A DNA stretch of 64,000 bases from Lacipirellula parvula (GTDB lineage Bacteria; Planctomycetota; Planctomycetia; Pirellulales; Lacipirellulaceae). The first letter of the stretch is position 1; each line of letters starts with the position of its first letter. Below, in pieces: positions 1-8,762 of this stretch. A model generated the notes under the pieces. It searched no databases. It had not been told where the DNA came from and saw nothing but the letters and a program-made list of their open reading frames with translations. A program made the translations under genes and the position numbers. Location: positions 2,090,501-2,154,500 of the forward strand of contig NZ_AP021861.1 of assembly GCF_009177095.1 (NCBI RefSeq), given 5' to 3'.

Positions 1-2
1 TG

Positions 3-479
3 GGCCAGCTCCGCGGCATCGCCGGCTACGCCCTGAGCGAACGGTTTGAAGTCGGCGGTTTCGGCACCGTGCACCTGTGGCACGATCAAGCCGCCGTCAC
101 CGTCGCCGGCGCCCCCAGCGTCCGCCGCGAAGTTCGCGCGGCGAACCAAGCCAACCTCTACCTCCGCGGCAACACCGCCTCCGGCGGCTCGCTGATGGGT
201 TACGTCGGCGCCTTCGACCGCGCCGACATCCAGTCGTGGCAGTTCGGCTTCACCGGTGAAGCCCCGCTCAGCCGCTGGTTCTCGCTCTACGGCAACGCGA
301 ACTACGCCGTCCCCGGCGCCAGCGCCGGCCCCCGTGGCTCGGGCGAAGAACAGTTTGCCGCGCAGTTCGGCGTCGCCTACTACTTCGGCGGCAAGGCAGC
401 CAGCCCGACCGTCACCGGCCAAAAGGGCCTGCCGCTGCTCGACGTCGCGAACAACGGCTCGTTCCTGGTCACCGACTGA
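3..479 (+). CDS. C-terminal part of an outer-membrane beta-barrel protein (5' truncated by window)
   Basis: The reading frame is open from the left edge, so only the last 158 residues are visible; the GTG at 69 is internal, because coding continues upstream of it. The segment alternates hydrophobic and polar residues with aromatic girdles (FEVGGFGTVHLW, SLMGYVGAF, WQFGFTGE, QFAAQFGVAYYFGG), which is typical of transmembrane beta strands in an outer-membrane barrel. The strand ending YYFGG is followed by an extra tail of about 30 residues, so the barrel does not end on its last strand. I infer an outer-membrane or surface protein of the kind abundant in planctomycetes, but cannot name a family or substrate. 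A strong hairpin follows the stop codon. Confidence 0.6.
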   Translation, partial: GQLRGIAGYALSERFEVGGFGTVHLWHDQAAVTVAGAPSVRREVRAANQANLYLRGNTASGGSLMGYVGAFDRADIQSWQFGFTGEAPLSRWFSLYGNANYAVPGASAGPRGSGEEQFAAQFGVAYYFGGKAASPTVTGQKGLPLLDVANNGSFLVTD

Positions 480-529
480 TCGGCTTAGGATCGGGCCTGA
501 TCGAGATCGGATAGCTACGCGAAGCACGC

Positions 530-560
530 CCCCGGTCGCCGCCGCACGCGGCGACCGGGG
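530..560 (+). terminator. Hairpin terminator after the barrel gene
   Basis: A perfect 12-bp inverted repeat, CCCCGGTCGCCG at 530-541 and its complement at 549-560, with a 7-nt loop, lies about 50 bp after the stop codon. There is no clear T-run, so it may act as a transcript-end or stability hairpin rather than a classic intrinsic terminator. Confidence 0.65.
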
Positions 561-1157
561 CAGCGTCGCTGTATGACGAATTAAAACAAACTTGTCCCTA
601 AAGTGCCGAGCGCCATCGCTCAACCCTTTTCGCATCGTTTCGCCACCACAGCCCCCCCCACCGCAGCGAGCCGGGTCGTCCCGACCCCGGCGCATTTCGA
701 GGGTGGCAGAAACTGCCATCTACCCACGCAGTGTTTTCTCCGCTAGGTTGAAGAGCGTCGCGCCTGCGTGTGAAGATCGCACAAGCGTGCGAACAGCAAC
801 TCGGCTTCAGCGCCAACCACGTAGGTGAGCCGCCGCGCCGCAGCATCGCCGCCCGCGCAACGACCGGAGCGTTCCGTCCCAAAATGCGACTTCCAACGCG
901 TCAAAACATTCTGTCGCCACAACCGCCGCACCTAACAGCAGCCCCAACAACAACTTAGGATTCTGTCGCCAAAAACGCGTTTCGCGACAAAATAGATCGC
1001 AACGTTGAACGAACGAGGCGTACAAACTCTCTGGGCACGAGATCCAAAGCCGGAGACGTGAAAGTAGCTTGATGGAGCGCTGGCGGCAAGCCGCCGCTGG
1101 CCGCGAAATGTTCGCAACAAGCGCGAGGCACAACATGACTGTTGAGGTTGCACCGGG
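561..1157. other. Non-coding gap of about 600 bp
   Basis: I see no credible gene here. Short open frames on both strands lack a family resemblance, a ribosome-binding site and coding character. The only structure noticed is the 12-mer ATTCTGTCGCCA repeated at 908-919 and 960-971, 52 bp apart. The region separates the plus-strand barrel gene from the convergent end of the minus-strand operon. Confidence 0.4.
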
Positions 1158-2807
1158 CTAGGCGCCGGAAGCACGCAAGCTAGTGGTCTTGATGTCGCCT
1201 AAACGTTGACCCGCGGCTGCGCGGCGGGACAAATCGTCGGCAATGACCGCATCGACCTCGCGTTCATTGAGCCATTCGACTGTCGGCGCTCTGAGCTGGG
1301 CCAGGCTCCTGGCGTAGCGATAGGCGGAGTTGGCGGATAGGCCGCGGTCCAGCGACTCGCACAATTGGTCAGCGATTGAGGAGCGAGCACTCAGCGCGGG
1401 TTCGAACAGGCGGAGCACGTAGTTTGCATTCGCTTCGTCGGCGGCGAGTTGGGCAAATCGGGGGGCAAGGTTGAACTCGCAAAACAGTGATTGCAGAACC
1501 GACTCGACATGGGCCGCGTTGAGTTTTTCGCCGACCAGATCGCTTGTGGCATCGGTCTTGCCGACGAAGCGCAGCAGCGGCGTCTCGCGGAAGAAGCCCA
1601 CGACTTCGATTTGGTCGTGCAGTTGGTAGCGATAAAGTCCGCCCTGCGTGGTAACCAGCACTTCGTAGTGGCGTCCCGCTTCGAGTTCATGGGCCAGGAG
1701 CAAGCGAGCCGCTTCCAGCGGCGGGCGATCGATGGGGCGAAATTCGAAGAAGTGCGATCGAATCGCCAAGGCTGGCGCCGTCTGGCTTACGAGGGGGACG
1801 CTGACGAACGCCTCGGTTGCTAACAGCCCCTTGGGTTGAAGTTCAATGCCATTGAGATAAGTTTGTAGATGATTGGCGTAAGATCGCGACGGGCCGTCCG
1901 TCCAGCAGCTGACGAGCCGTAGCTTCGGCCAGATCGCGCGAATGCAATCGGCGATGCGATCGCTGTTGCCCAGCAGTTCGCGAAGTGCTTGGGCTCGCTG
2001 CGGTCGAGGTTCAAACGGCTGTTGCCATCGTGGGGCGTGACGGGGCGACGAGGGCGTTGAGATATTGCCTAGCTCGATGTCGCGGCAGAGTTCGTCCCAG
2101 TGAAGCCAGAGGAAATTCAACAGTTCCGTTAGAAACGTCGGACTCCACACCGATATCAAGCTGAGGCGCGGATCTCGAAGCAGAAAGAACAACGTTGCGT
2201 AACGGCACGAGGCAATATCAGGAGCCAGGGCGAGAGTCGACGGCACGGCCATCGTCCGCTCGACGAGCATTTTTTCGAACTTGCCGAGGTAGGCGGCGTC
2301 TTCATCGAAACCGATTGGAGTGCCGCCGCTCGTCTTGCGAGGTAATGACGCCAGCGGCGAGATAGACCAGTATGCAGTTCCCTGGCGTACGGCTGGGCGA
2401 GAGGAGAAGAGATCCCAAATCCAAACCTTAATCGCCCGCTGGAACGCGCGCCTCAGCGAGGCGGTGTAGGGGATCAGCTTGTCGCCCCGACTCGAACCGC
2501 CTGTAGGCTCGAGGAGGTCGACTCGCTCCGCCGTCAACACGCGAGACTCGCCATGGGAAATCCGATCGACTGGTCCGCGATAGTCGTCGTAATTTGAGAC
2601 CGGAACGGCGTCCTGGAATTCATCAACGCTGCTGATTGCTGAGAACCGATGCTGCTTGCCGAACCATGTCTGGCGATTGTCCTGCACGATGCGTCGCAGC
2701 AAGCGTGCCTGCGTCTGCTGCACGACGCCGGTCGATCGCCGATATGCTTGTGCTTCGCGGAAGCAGGCGGCCATCCAGAAGGTGTTGCAGAAACTCGGAC
2801 CAAACAC
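1158..2807 (-). CDS. GH3-family acyl-adenylating enzyme (acyl-acid amido synthetase-like)
   Basis: The 549-residue protein resembles the GH3 auxin-responsive superfamily, adenylate-forming enzymes that activate a carboxylic acid with ATP and transfer it to an amine. The ATP-binding motif EPTGGSSRGDKLIPYT lies near residue 100. A second conserved block around EVLVTTQGGLYRYQLHD and RFVGKTDATSDLVGEKL (residues 380-430) corresponds to the GH3 C-terminal nucleotide- and acyl-binding region. Length matches the family (about 550-600). It is the last gene of the minus-strand operon, only 3 bp after the preceding gene. In this context I infer that it activates a carboxyl group made or modified by the upstream enzymes, perhaps for amide formation with the neighbouring GNAT proteins. 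Substrate unknown. Confidence 0.8.
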   Translation of the reverse strand: MFGPSFCNTFWMAACFREAQAYRRSTGVVQQTQARLLRRIVQDNRQTWFGKQHRFSAISSVDEFQDAVPVSNYDDYRGPVDRISHGESRVLTAERVDLLEPTGGSSRGDKLIPYTASLRRAFQRAIKVWIWDLFSSRPAVRQGTAYWSISPLASLPRKTSGGTPIGFDEDAAYLGKFEKMLVERTMAVPSTLALAPDIASCRYATLFFLLRDPRLSLISVWSPTFLTELLNFLWLHWDELCRDIELGNISTPSSPRHAPRWQQPFEPRPQRAQALRELLGNSDRIADCIRAIWPKLRLVSCWTDGPSRSYANHLQTYLNGIELQPKGLLATEAFVSVPLVSQTAPALAIRSHFFEFRPIDRPPLEAARLLLAHELEAGRHYEVLVTTQGGLYRYQLHDQIEVVGFFRETPLLRFVGKTDATSDLVGEKLNAAHVESVLQSLFCEFNLAPRFAQLAADEANANYVLRLFEPALSARSSIADQLCESLDRGLSANSAYRYARSLAQLRAPTVEWLNEREVDAVIADDLSRRAAAGQRLGDIKTTSLRASGA

Positions 2808-2810
2808 GAG

Positions 2811-3545
2811 TTATCCTGCGAGTGGGACGGAAGCGGCGGGGTAGATGACGCGAAGAGCTGCAGCGGTAAAGTTGGCCTTCGACAGCGGAGCCACGCAGCA
2901 GAGTTCATCGCCCCGTTGATAGCCTGGATTGCGAGCAATGAAGTAACGAACGTGTCGATCGGATTGCGCTCGATGGCCGGGATCAGCGAGGGTTGCTCGG
3001 ACATATTCCTTGTCGGGCATCGCTCGGATCAATTGAGTATTGGCATCGTAACCGAGCGGAGCCACCTCCCTGGCGAGTGCGTCAATCACGGCGCGCTCGC
3101 GACTCGGCGTTGGTGCGTCGGCGCTAGGGAACCACTCGCGAAAGAACAACGGCAAGTATTTATAAGTGCGAAAACCCTTCGACGTAAGGAACCAGTAGAG
3201 AGGTTGCTCGGCGTGGCTTTCGATCAGCGACACTGCCAGTCGACCCCACTCGTGGGCGAGGGCAATGTCGCCCCAGTGCTGCGGATCGACGACGGTGTCT
3301 CCCGAGAACAATGCCCTGACAAGTTTTCCGTCGACTTCAGCTTGCAGCAGCGTCTGCGTCGAAAACCCAGCCAGACGTTCCGAGAGGGGATCGTGAACTT
3401 GGACCACCCACTCCTTGGCAGCCAAGTCGGCTTCGAACTGCTTTCGCTGAATATTCGCATACGCTCGCTGCATCAGGCCGAACATCGCATCGCGATCGCA
3501 TGCGACCAGATCGCTAACTTTGATAAGTGAACTGCGAAGTCTCAC
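2811..3545 (-). CDS. GNAT-like acyltransferase, unknown acceptor
   Basis: The 244-residue protein has the general look of an acyl-CoA or acyl-ACP N-acyltransferase: an N-terminal segment on recognising a surface (LMQRAYANIQRKQFEADLAAKEWVV), a central strand-rich part (GKLVRALFSGDTVVDPQHWG), then a helical part (WGRLAVSLIE) and a hydrophobic aromatic region (WFLTSKGFRTYKYLPLFFREW). I do not see a textbook GNAT Q/RxxGxG/A motif, so the fold call is tentative. It sits between a second GNAT-like gene (10-bp gap) and the GH3 gene (3-bp gap), which implies co-translation and a shared pathway, possibly acyl transfer to an amine or hydroxyl. It could equally be an uncharacterised planctomycete family. 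Confidence 0.5.
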   Translation of the reverse strand: MRLRSSLIKVSDLVACDRDAMFGLMQRAYANIQRKQFEADLAAKEWVVQVHDPLSERLAGFSTQTLLQAEVDGKLVRALFSGDTVVDPQHWGDIALAHEWGRLAVSLIESHAEQPLYWFLTSKGFRTYKYLPLFFREWFPSADAPTPSRERAVIDALAREVAPLGYDANTQLIRAMPDKEYVRATLADPGHRAQSDRHVRYFIARNPGYQRGDELCCVAPLSKANFTAAALRVIYPAASVPLAG

Positions 3546-3555
3546 GTCAACTTCC

Positions 3556-4677
3556 CTACAGGCAGCCGAGTTCCAAGTAGGGAACTCGTTGAGTTAGTTC
3601 GGCAAGGTCAGGCGGCTGGTCGGGCCAGAATACCAGATACAGCTGCGTCACGTACTCTCTGCCGCCGATGGTTCGAGCAATCGGCAGAAGCGGATCAGCA
3701 GCGTGCAACCCCAGGAATACCAGACGGTCGCCACGTTGAAGCAACTCGCGGCTCATCGCCCCGATCAAACGACGGCAGATTTCCGCATCGTTTTCAGCAA
3801 CGACTAAGATCGCACCATAGCGTGCAGCCAGGATGCTTCCGGGCGCTGGCAAGGTAGCTCGCTTTCTCATGTTGGCGACGACATTGTAAGCGGGACGAGT
3901 CAGCGCCAGCCACCTGCTGTAACTGTGAATAATCGTTTGCTTGAAGCGGCTTTGATCCCAGGCGCCCCAGACGCCAACAAGCTGATCGTCGCGGAAAGCG
4001 AGCATGACGTCACCGGGGGAAAGCCCTTGGAGCCAGCCTTGTTCGCTAAAGAGATCGGCGGCGGCGTACGCAGGGAAGAATTGCCGTCGCGGCCCGTGAG
4101 CGTTGAGAAAAGTAATGATCTGTTCTCGGTCATCGATCGTTGCGAGTCGCGTTGAAATCCTGGTTGAAGAATCTTGATCGATACGACTCGTCGCCGCTGG
4201 ATTCAGCGAGGTCGTGACGTAGTCGCCCAAGGAATGGTAAGTCGGCAGCCCGGCTCTGCCGGAGGTGATTGTCTTGAGTGCGACCACGTTGTCGGCAGCG
4301 ATTGTCGTCAGGTAGTAGGGGGCTGCTCGATCTGCATGCAGCTGGCGAAGAAAGCGATACCCGCGTGCAATCAGAGCTCCTTGCCCTCGGTATTCCGCAA
4401 GCAGCCGAAGTCCGCCGAGGTAGCCCACGTTGGTTGGTTGCTGGTTGACGTATCTTGGGCCGGCGGTGCGACTGCCCATGCCGACAATTCGGCCCTGCTC
4501 CACGTCTCTGCCGACGACAATTTGCACAAGTTTGCCGTCGACCGGCGTGGCGGCGAAGAAGTTCGGCTCACGAGCGAAGCTGATCGAGATCTGTCCAGTC
4601 ATCGGCGTCGATGAAAGCACCTCGCGCAGCTCGGCATCATCATCCGCCGTGGCGAGCGTGAACTCGAACTTTCCCAT
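3556..4677 (-). CDS. GNAT-family N-acetyltransferase-like protein (tandem domains)
   Basis: The 373-residue protein reads as two GNAT-like halves. Residues 1-150 contain AREPNFFAATPVDG, IVGMGSRTAGPRYVNQQ and then VGYLGGLRLLAEYRGQG, a good match to the GNAT motif A loop (R/QxxGxG/A) that binds the acyl-CoA pyrophosphate. The second half (about 170-350) repeats the pattern more weakly (LVGVWGAWDQSRFKQTII). The start at 4677 overlaps the end of the upstream radical SAM gene by 38 bp, consistent with translational coupling. Role within the operon is inferred: transfer of an acyl group onto an amine of the pathway intermediate. Tandem GNATs are also known in aminoglycoside and mycothiol-type enzymes, so substrate cannot be assigned. 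Confidence 0.65.
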   Translation of the reverse strand: MGKFEFTLATADDDAELREVLSSTPMTGQISISFAREPNFFAATPVDGKLVQIVVGRDVEQGRIVGMGSRTAGPRYVNQQPTNVGYLGGLRLLAEYRGQGALIARGYRFLRQLHADRAAPYYLTTIAADNVVALKTITSGRAGLPTYHSLGDYVTTSLNPAATSRIDQDSSTRISTRLATIDDREQIITFLNAHGPRRQFFPAYAAADLFSEQGWLQGLSPGDVMLAFRDDQLVGVWGAWDQSRFKQTIIHSYSRWLALTRPAYNVVANMRKRATLPAPGSILAARYGAILVVAENDAEICRRLIGAMSRELLQRGDRLVFLGLHAADPLLPIARTIGGREYVTQLYLVFWPDQPPDLAELTQRVPYLELGCL

Positions 4678-6019
4678 GACGTTTCACTTGGTGATTGGGG
4701 GCGAGTCCGAGCTGCAGTCCTTGGCGTAGATCGATGTCAAAGTGCGAGCCCAGGTTGAGGCCAAGGTAGACGCCCAGCATCGTGGCACTGCTGGCATTGG
4801 CTTCGCGGTCGAACAGGCGTCCGAAGATGGAGCTCCAACCGTAGAACTCTCGTCGTGCCCAAAGACATCCCGCTTCCAGCTCTGCAGGAGTCATCTTCTT
4901 CGGGTTAAAGACTACGTCGCCAACCCGACCCGACGGTTCGAGCCACCATTTTTCCTGGAGCAGCCGTCCTTCCGCCAGCAGTCGGCGGTAGAGCGGCGTG
5001 CCGGGGAACGGCACGAGGTGGTTGAACGCCGCCAAGAACAGTTGATGTTCCCGAGCGAAGTCGACGCTCTGTTTGATCACCGCCCAATCATCTTCGTCGT
5101 AGCCGAAGACGAAGGTACCGTAGACGGCGAGGCCATGCTTGCGAAACTGACGCAAGCTGGCTTCGTAAGTGGCGTGAGCCGTATTCCAGTCCTTGCCCAT
5201 CGCCTTGAGGTTCGCGGCGTTGATCGATTCCATGCCAATCAGCACGCCGCGACAACCGCTCGCGACCATCGCGGCCAAGAGGTCGTCGTCGTTGGCGACG
5301 TGGATGCTCGCCTGACCGACCCAGCTGATGTTCAGCGGCTGCAGTTCGCGGCAAAGTTCGCGGGCTTTACCCGGTTGGCTGACGATGTTGTCGTCGACGA
5401 TGAAGAATCGCTGGCTGCCAGTCTGCTCCATCTCTTCAGCGACGTCGCGAGCGGGCCGATGATTTTGAGCAGCGCCATGGACGGCCGTAATGGAGCAGAA
5501 ATCGCATTTGAAATTACACCCGCGGGCATACTCGACCAGCGTAATGTTCTGGTAGGGGCGGCCGGCAAAGATCCTGCGGTCAGGTCGCACATTCCCCAGT
5601 TCTCGACGGCCGCGTCCGTCGTACACCGGTTTCAATCGGCCCGACCTGGCATCGGCGAGCAATTGACTCCAGACCGGTTCCGCATCGCCGATGACGATCG
5701 CATCGGCGTGCTCTTGAACCTCCTCTGGAATCAATGTCGCGTGATAACCGCCCATCACCACGGTAACTCCGCGTTGCCGAAACTCCGCGGCGATTGCATA
5801 CGAACGGAGGGCAGTGAACGTTTCGACGCTAATGACGACCAGATCGGTTGAGTCGTCGTAGGGGATCGCTTCCATCCGGTCATCGTAGAAGCAAGTCTCC
5901 ACGTCTGGCGGCATCAAGCTGGCGAGCACCGCCATTGATAACGGCTGCATCTGCCAGGCCTTCACATAAGACTTCCCTTCTTTGCGGCCGACGGCTGGGT
6001 AGATGAGCGTGATCTTCAT
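4640..6019 (-). CDS. B12-binding-domain radical SAM enzyme (first of two)
   Basis: The 459-residue protein has an N-terminal cobalamin-binding Rossmann-like domain (residues 1-130, with VVMGGYHATLIPEE) followed by a radical SAM TIM-barrel. The cluster ligands are C168, C172 and C175 in ARGCNFKCDFCS, the CxxxCxxC motif. Further barrel landmarks are FIVDDNI near residue 205 and GVLIGMESI near 255. B12-radical SAM enzymes methylate unactivated carbons or rearrange skeletons; hopanoid C2-methylase HpnP is a lipid-acting example. The C-terminal extension of about 100 residues is typical of this lipid-type subgroup. It lies 35 bp after the second B12-radical SAM gene, and I infer successive carbon-centred modifications of one intermediate. 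Confidence 0.85.
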   Translation of the reverse strand: MKITLIYPAVGRKEGKSYVKAWQMQPLSMAVLASLMPPDVETCFYDDRMEAIPYDDSTDLVVISVETFTALRSYAIAAEFRQRGVTVVMGGYHATLIPEEVQEHADAIVIGDAEPVWSQLLADARSGRLKPVYDGRGRRELGNVRPDRRIFAGRPYQNITLVEYARGCNFKCDFCSITAVHGAAQNHRPARDVAEEMEQTGSQRFFIVDDNIVSQPGKARELCRELQPLNISWVGQASIHVANDDDLLAAMVASGCRGVLIGMESINAANLKAMGKDWNTAHATYEASLRQFRKHGLAVYGTFVFGYDEDDWAVIKQSVDFAREHQLFLAAFNHLVPFPGTPLYRRLLAEGRLLQEKWWLEPSGRVGDVVFNPKKMTPAELEAGCLWARREFYGWSSIFGRLFDREANASSATMLGVYLGLNLGSHFDIDLRQGLQLGLAPNHQVKRHGKVRVHARHGG

Positions 6020-6054
6020 GCGTAAGCGTTTGCCTTCCTGATCCGGTGCGGCCG

Positions 6055-7413
6055 CTAGACTGCGACGGGCTCAACCTGATGCGACTCAGTCAACGAGAGG
6101 TCGCGAAAAATCCCTTGAGCCTTCGAAGGCAAATGTTGAGCGAAGTAACGATACCCGAGATTCGTCGACAACCAAAGCGGAAGAATCGACCAAGGGGCGC
6201 CGCTGAGGCGTCGGAAGAATGACGGCCAACTGTAGCTTTGCTGCCAACTCCATTTAAGACCCTCCTGCAATCGCTCCGGGCTCATGCCCTTCGGCTGGAA
6301 AACGACGTGCTCGACGTCGTAGAGCGACCAGTTGCGATGGAGCAACCGGCCCTCGGCTTCCAGTCGGCGATAGAGCGGCGTTCCCGGAAACGGCGTCGCC
6401 ACAGCGTACCTCGGCAGATCGATCTTCGTCTTATCGACAAACTCTACGGTGCGTTCGAAGACCGATTCGTCTTCGTCGTCAAATCCAAATACGAAGCAGC
6501 CTTGAATGCCGATGCCGTGATCGTGCAGGCGACGGACATGCTCAGCGTAGCGAGAAGCGGCGTGAAATTGTTTGCGGGCGCCGTTGAGCGTCGCCTGGCT
6601 GACCGACTCGAAGCCGATCAGCACGCCTTTGCACCCGCTTTGAGCCGCGAGTTTCAAGAGTTCGGCGTCTTCTGCCAAACGAGTCGTCGCTAGTCCCAAC
6701 CAGCGGATCCGCAGCGGGATCATCGCCCGATACAACGCCTTCGCGTAATTCACGTCCTCGACGGGACTGAGGTCGATAAAAATTGCATGTCGACCTTCAA
6801 ACGTTTGTAGTTCCGCAATGACGTCATCGACCGGCCGATGAGCGTAGACTCCCTTCCAGGCCGTGGGAACGACGCAGAAGTCACACTGATGGGGACAGCC
6901 TCGCGTCGCCTCAATACTGTTGACGGTCGCGTATCCTTTCTTCCTCAGGAGCTCACGCCGTGCAATCGGAACGCCGCGTAGTTCACGGCCAGTCGGTGCA
7001 AAATAATGCGGCCGTAGGTTTCCCGCTGAATAATCTCGCAGCAGTTGCGGCCAAGTCTGTTCTGCGTACCCGGTGACGAGCGAATCAGCATGCCGGCTAG
7101 CTTCCTCCGGCATGAGCGTCGGGTGAACGCCTCCTAGGACGACCGTGTGACCGCGAGCCCGCAATTCATCCGCGATATTGTAGGCTCGTTGAGCGGTGCC
7201 GGTGATCGCCGTGATGCCCACGACGTCGGCGTCGAAATTAAGATCGAGCGGTTGCACCCCTTCGTCCTGGATCGTCACCTCGGCTCCCAACTCTTCCGGC
7301 ACCATGGCCGCGAGCGTTGTTAGCGTTAACGGTGCGTAGCGAAGCGATCGTTTGAAGATCCCCGTCGAATTGCGATGGATCTCTCCCGCCGGCGATAGCA
7401 GTTGGATTTTCAC
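6055..7413 (-). CDS. B12-binding-domain radical SAM enzyme (second of two)
   Basis: The 452-residue protein has the same architecture as its neighbour but is clearly divergent. The cobalamin-binding domain (residues 1-140) carries VVLGGVHPTLMPEE, and the radical SAM motif is TRGCPHQCDFC with C173, C177 and C180. Later barrel motifs are FIDLSPVEDV and GVLIGFESVSQ. The C-terminal portion (ATPFPGTPLYRRLEAEGRLL, then WSWQQSYSWPSFFRRL) parallels the first enzyme, so the two are old paralogues. It is encoded 15 bp downstream of the SnoaL-like gene and 35 bp upstream of the other radical SAM gene. Two related enzymes side by side suggest two sites or two steps on one substrate. Confidence 0.85.
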   Translation of the reverse strand: MKIQLLSPAGEIHRNSTGIFKRSLRYAPLTLTTLAAMVPEELGAEVTIQDEGVQPLDLNFDADVVGITAITGTAQRAYNIADELRARGHTVVLGGVHPTLMPEEASRHADSLVTGYAEQTWPQLLRDYSAGNLRPHYFAPTGRELRGVPIARRELLRKKGYATVNSIEATRGCPHQCDFCVVPTAWKGVYAHRPVDDVIAELQTFEGRHAIFIDLSPVEDVNYAKALYRAMIPLRIRWLGLATTRLAEDAELLKLAAQSGCKGVLIGFESVSQATLNGARKQFHAASRYAEHVRRLHDHGIGIQGCFVFGFDDEDESVFERTVEFVDKTKIDLPRYAVATPFPGTPLYRRLEAEGRLLHRNWSLYDVEHVVFQPKGMSPERLQEGLKWSWQQSYSWPSFFRRLSGAPWSILPLWLSTNLGYRYFAQHLPSKAQGIFRDLSLTESHQVEPVAV

Positions 7414-7428
7414 GACAGCGGGCTCGGG

Positions 7429-8040
7429 CTAGGTGATGGGGGCGACAGCGGGACGGCGGCGAGTGACTAGCCACAGCAGCAGGGCGCCGATGAAGATGCC
7501 GGCGACGCCGCCGATGACGCCCGAGTAGGTCGACGCGCGCTGGAGCGAAGTGATCGTGAACACATTCGTGAGTGCATCCATCGACCCGTGGATGCGAACG
7601 ATTTTCCACTGATCGCCATCTCGACGGCAGACGGCCGTCCAGAAACCTTCGAACGGGTATTCTTTACCATCGGACGTGACGGCCAAGTCCTTCGTCGTGC
7701 CCACGGCGTACGCGAGATCCCCAACGATGACTGCCGGTTGCGGGACTACCACCTCAACGGTGTACTTACCGCCTTGGCCGAGGTACCCCTGAACTTTCTG
7801 CCAGTAGGCATCCAAGCCAGCTAGATTCGTGACCTCTTCGCCTGTCACCATCACCCCGGTGAAATCGTCGGCCAGATGCGGCTTCAAACTATTAGGGTCG
7901 CCTGCGGCGATTGCCTGCTCGTAGGCAGTAACAAGCTCTTTCAATGCAGCATGGTCTGCATCCTCATCGGCAACCGCCGATCCTGATAGCGACCATCCGC
8001 TCAGCGTCACACAGAGGCAAAGTAAGAGAGGCCGAATCAT
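7429..8040 (-). CDS. Exported SnoaL/DUF4440-like protein with C-terminal membrane anchor
   Basis: The 203-residue protein starts with a signal peptide (LLLCLCVTLSGWSLSG, cleavage likely near AVADE). A SnoaL/DUF4440-type cone domain covers about residues 28-155 (ELVTAYEQAIAAGDPNSLKPHLADDF, then FEGFWTAVCRRDGDQWKIVRIHGS). A single C-terminal transmembrane helix (GVIGGVAGIFIGALLLWLV, about 172-190) ends in an RRR stop-transfer signal. SnoaL-like domains isomerise, cyclise or bind small molecules. The double targeting places it on the outer face of the inner membrane. Its start overlaps the upstream acyltransferase stop by 4 bp (ATGA), so it belongs to the operon; its exact job is unknown. Confidence 0.65.
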   Translation of the reverse strand: MIRPLLLCLCVTLSGWSLSGSAVADEDADHAALKELVTAYEQAIAAGDPNSLKPHLADDFTGVMVTGEEVTNLAGLDAYWQKVQGYLGQGGKYTVEVVVPQPAVIVGDLAYAVGTTKDLAVTSDGKEYPFEGFWTAVCRRDGDQWKIVRIHGSMDALTNVFTITSLQRASTYSGVIGGVAGIFIGALLLWLVTRRRPAVAPIT

Positions 8041-8762
8041 TCGAATTCCTTTCTGAACCGCTGCGTGCGGCGATGCGAGCCGTTACGAAACTCAGTGAAC
8101 GGAGCAAACGGACGACCGCCGGGCGTCTGTTCGCAGGCGTCAACGACGACGCCCGCAGGCAGCAGCGTGCAGCCGCCGACCAGTGCATCAGAACCAACAG
8201 TGATCGGCGCCAAAATGAGCTTCGTCGAGCCAGATGAAAGCTTGGCGAGAAAATGCGGGTAGAGCTTCGCATCGATCCCGAATACGACGCGATCCCCAAT
8301 ATGCAAGTAGGGCCGATCGGTCACCCGCACGCCCGGTGACCAGTAGACTAGGCGTCCGATTTTAGCTCCCCACAATCGCAACCATGCCGAGTAGAGGCTC
8401 GGGACAAGTCTCAAAACTTCTTCCAAGATTGGAAGGCGATTGAAGACGACTTGCCACTGAGTTGCGTACCACCAGGCGAGAAAGCCGCGTGAACCTAGCT
8501 CATGCGAAATAGGTTGAGTTGAGCCGGCCGATTGACCAATAACCCGAACCGCCAGAGGCGGGAGCAAGTAAAGAACTCCCACGGCAGCCACCGCGAGCCA
8601 GGATGAACCTCCTGCCAATTGCGAAAGTACCAACAAGCCGATTACCGTGCCGACGTGCAGCAGCGGCACATAGCCGAGCAGGACCATGCCGAGGCGATAG
8701 CTATTGGTGACGACGATTGCGGGTTGCGTGGCGGGTTGGCTAGCGGATAACTCGGCCGGCAT
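8037..8762 (-). CDS. Left-handed beta-helix (hexapeptide) acyltransferase-like membrane protein
   Basis: I place the start at the ATG at 8762, which gives 241 residues; an upstream start at 8801 would overlap the desaturase gene more deeply. The N-terminal 80 residues hold two hydrophobic segments (GMVLLGYVPLLHVGTVIGLLVL and WLAVAAVGVLYLLPPLAV). The C-terminal 130 residues contain hexapeptide-repeat turns typical of left-handed beta-helix transferases (IGRLVYWSPGVRVTD, IGDRVVFGID, LILAPITVGSDALVGG, CTLLPAGVVVD). Such folds transfer acyl groups to sugars, lipids or small molecules. It overlaps the next gene by 4 bp. A membrane-bound acyltransferase or isomerase acting on a lipid intermediate is the likely role; donor and acceptor are unknown. 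Confidence 0.65.
   Translation of the reverse strand: MPAELSASQPATQPAIVVTNSYRLGMVLLGYVPLLHVGTVIGLLVLSQLAGGSSWLAVAAVGVLYLLPPLAVRVIGQSAGSTQPISHELGSRGFLAWWYATQWQVVFNRLPILEEVLRLVPSLYSAWLRLWGAKIGRLVYWSPGVRVTDRPYLHIGDRVVFGIDAKLYPHFLAKLSSGSTKLILAPITVGSDALVGGCTLLPAGVVVDACEQTPGGRPFAPFTEFRNGSHRRTQRFRKEFE

Noticed and set aside
2649-3530. Plus-strand 293-codon frame opposite the GNAT-like and GH3 genes
   Set aside because: It crosses two genes that are coherent on the minus strand and has no recognisable domain.
4742-5851. Plus-strand 369-codon frame opposite the first radical SAM gene
   Set aside because: The minus strand has the complete B12-radical SAM motifs and fits the operon; the plus frame has no ribosome-binding site and no family resemblance, so it is a shadow of GC-rich codon use.
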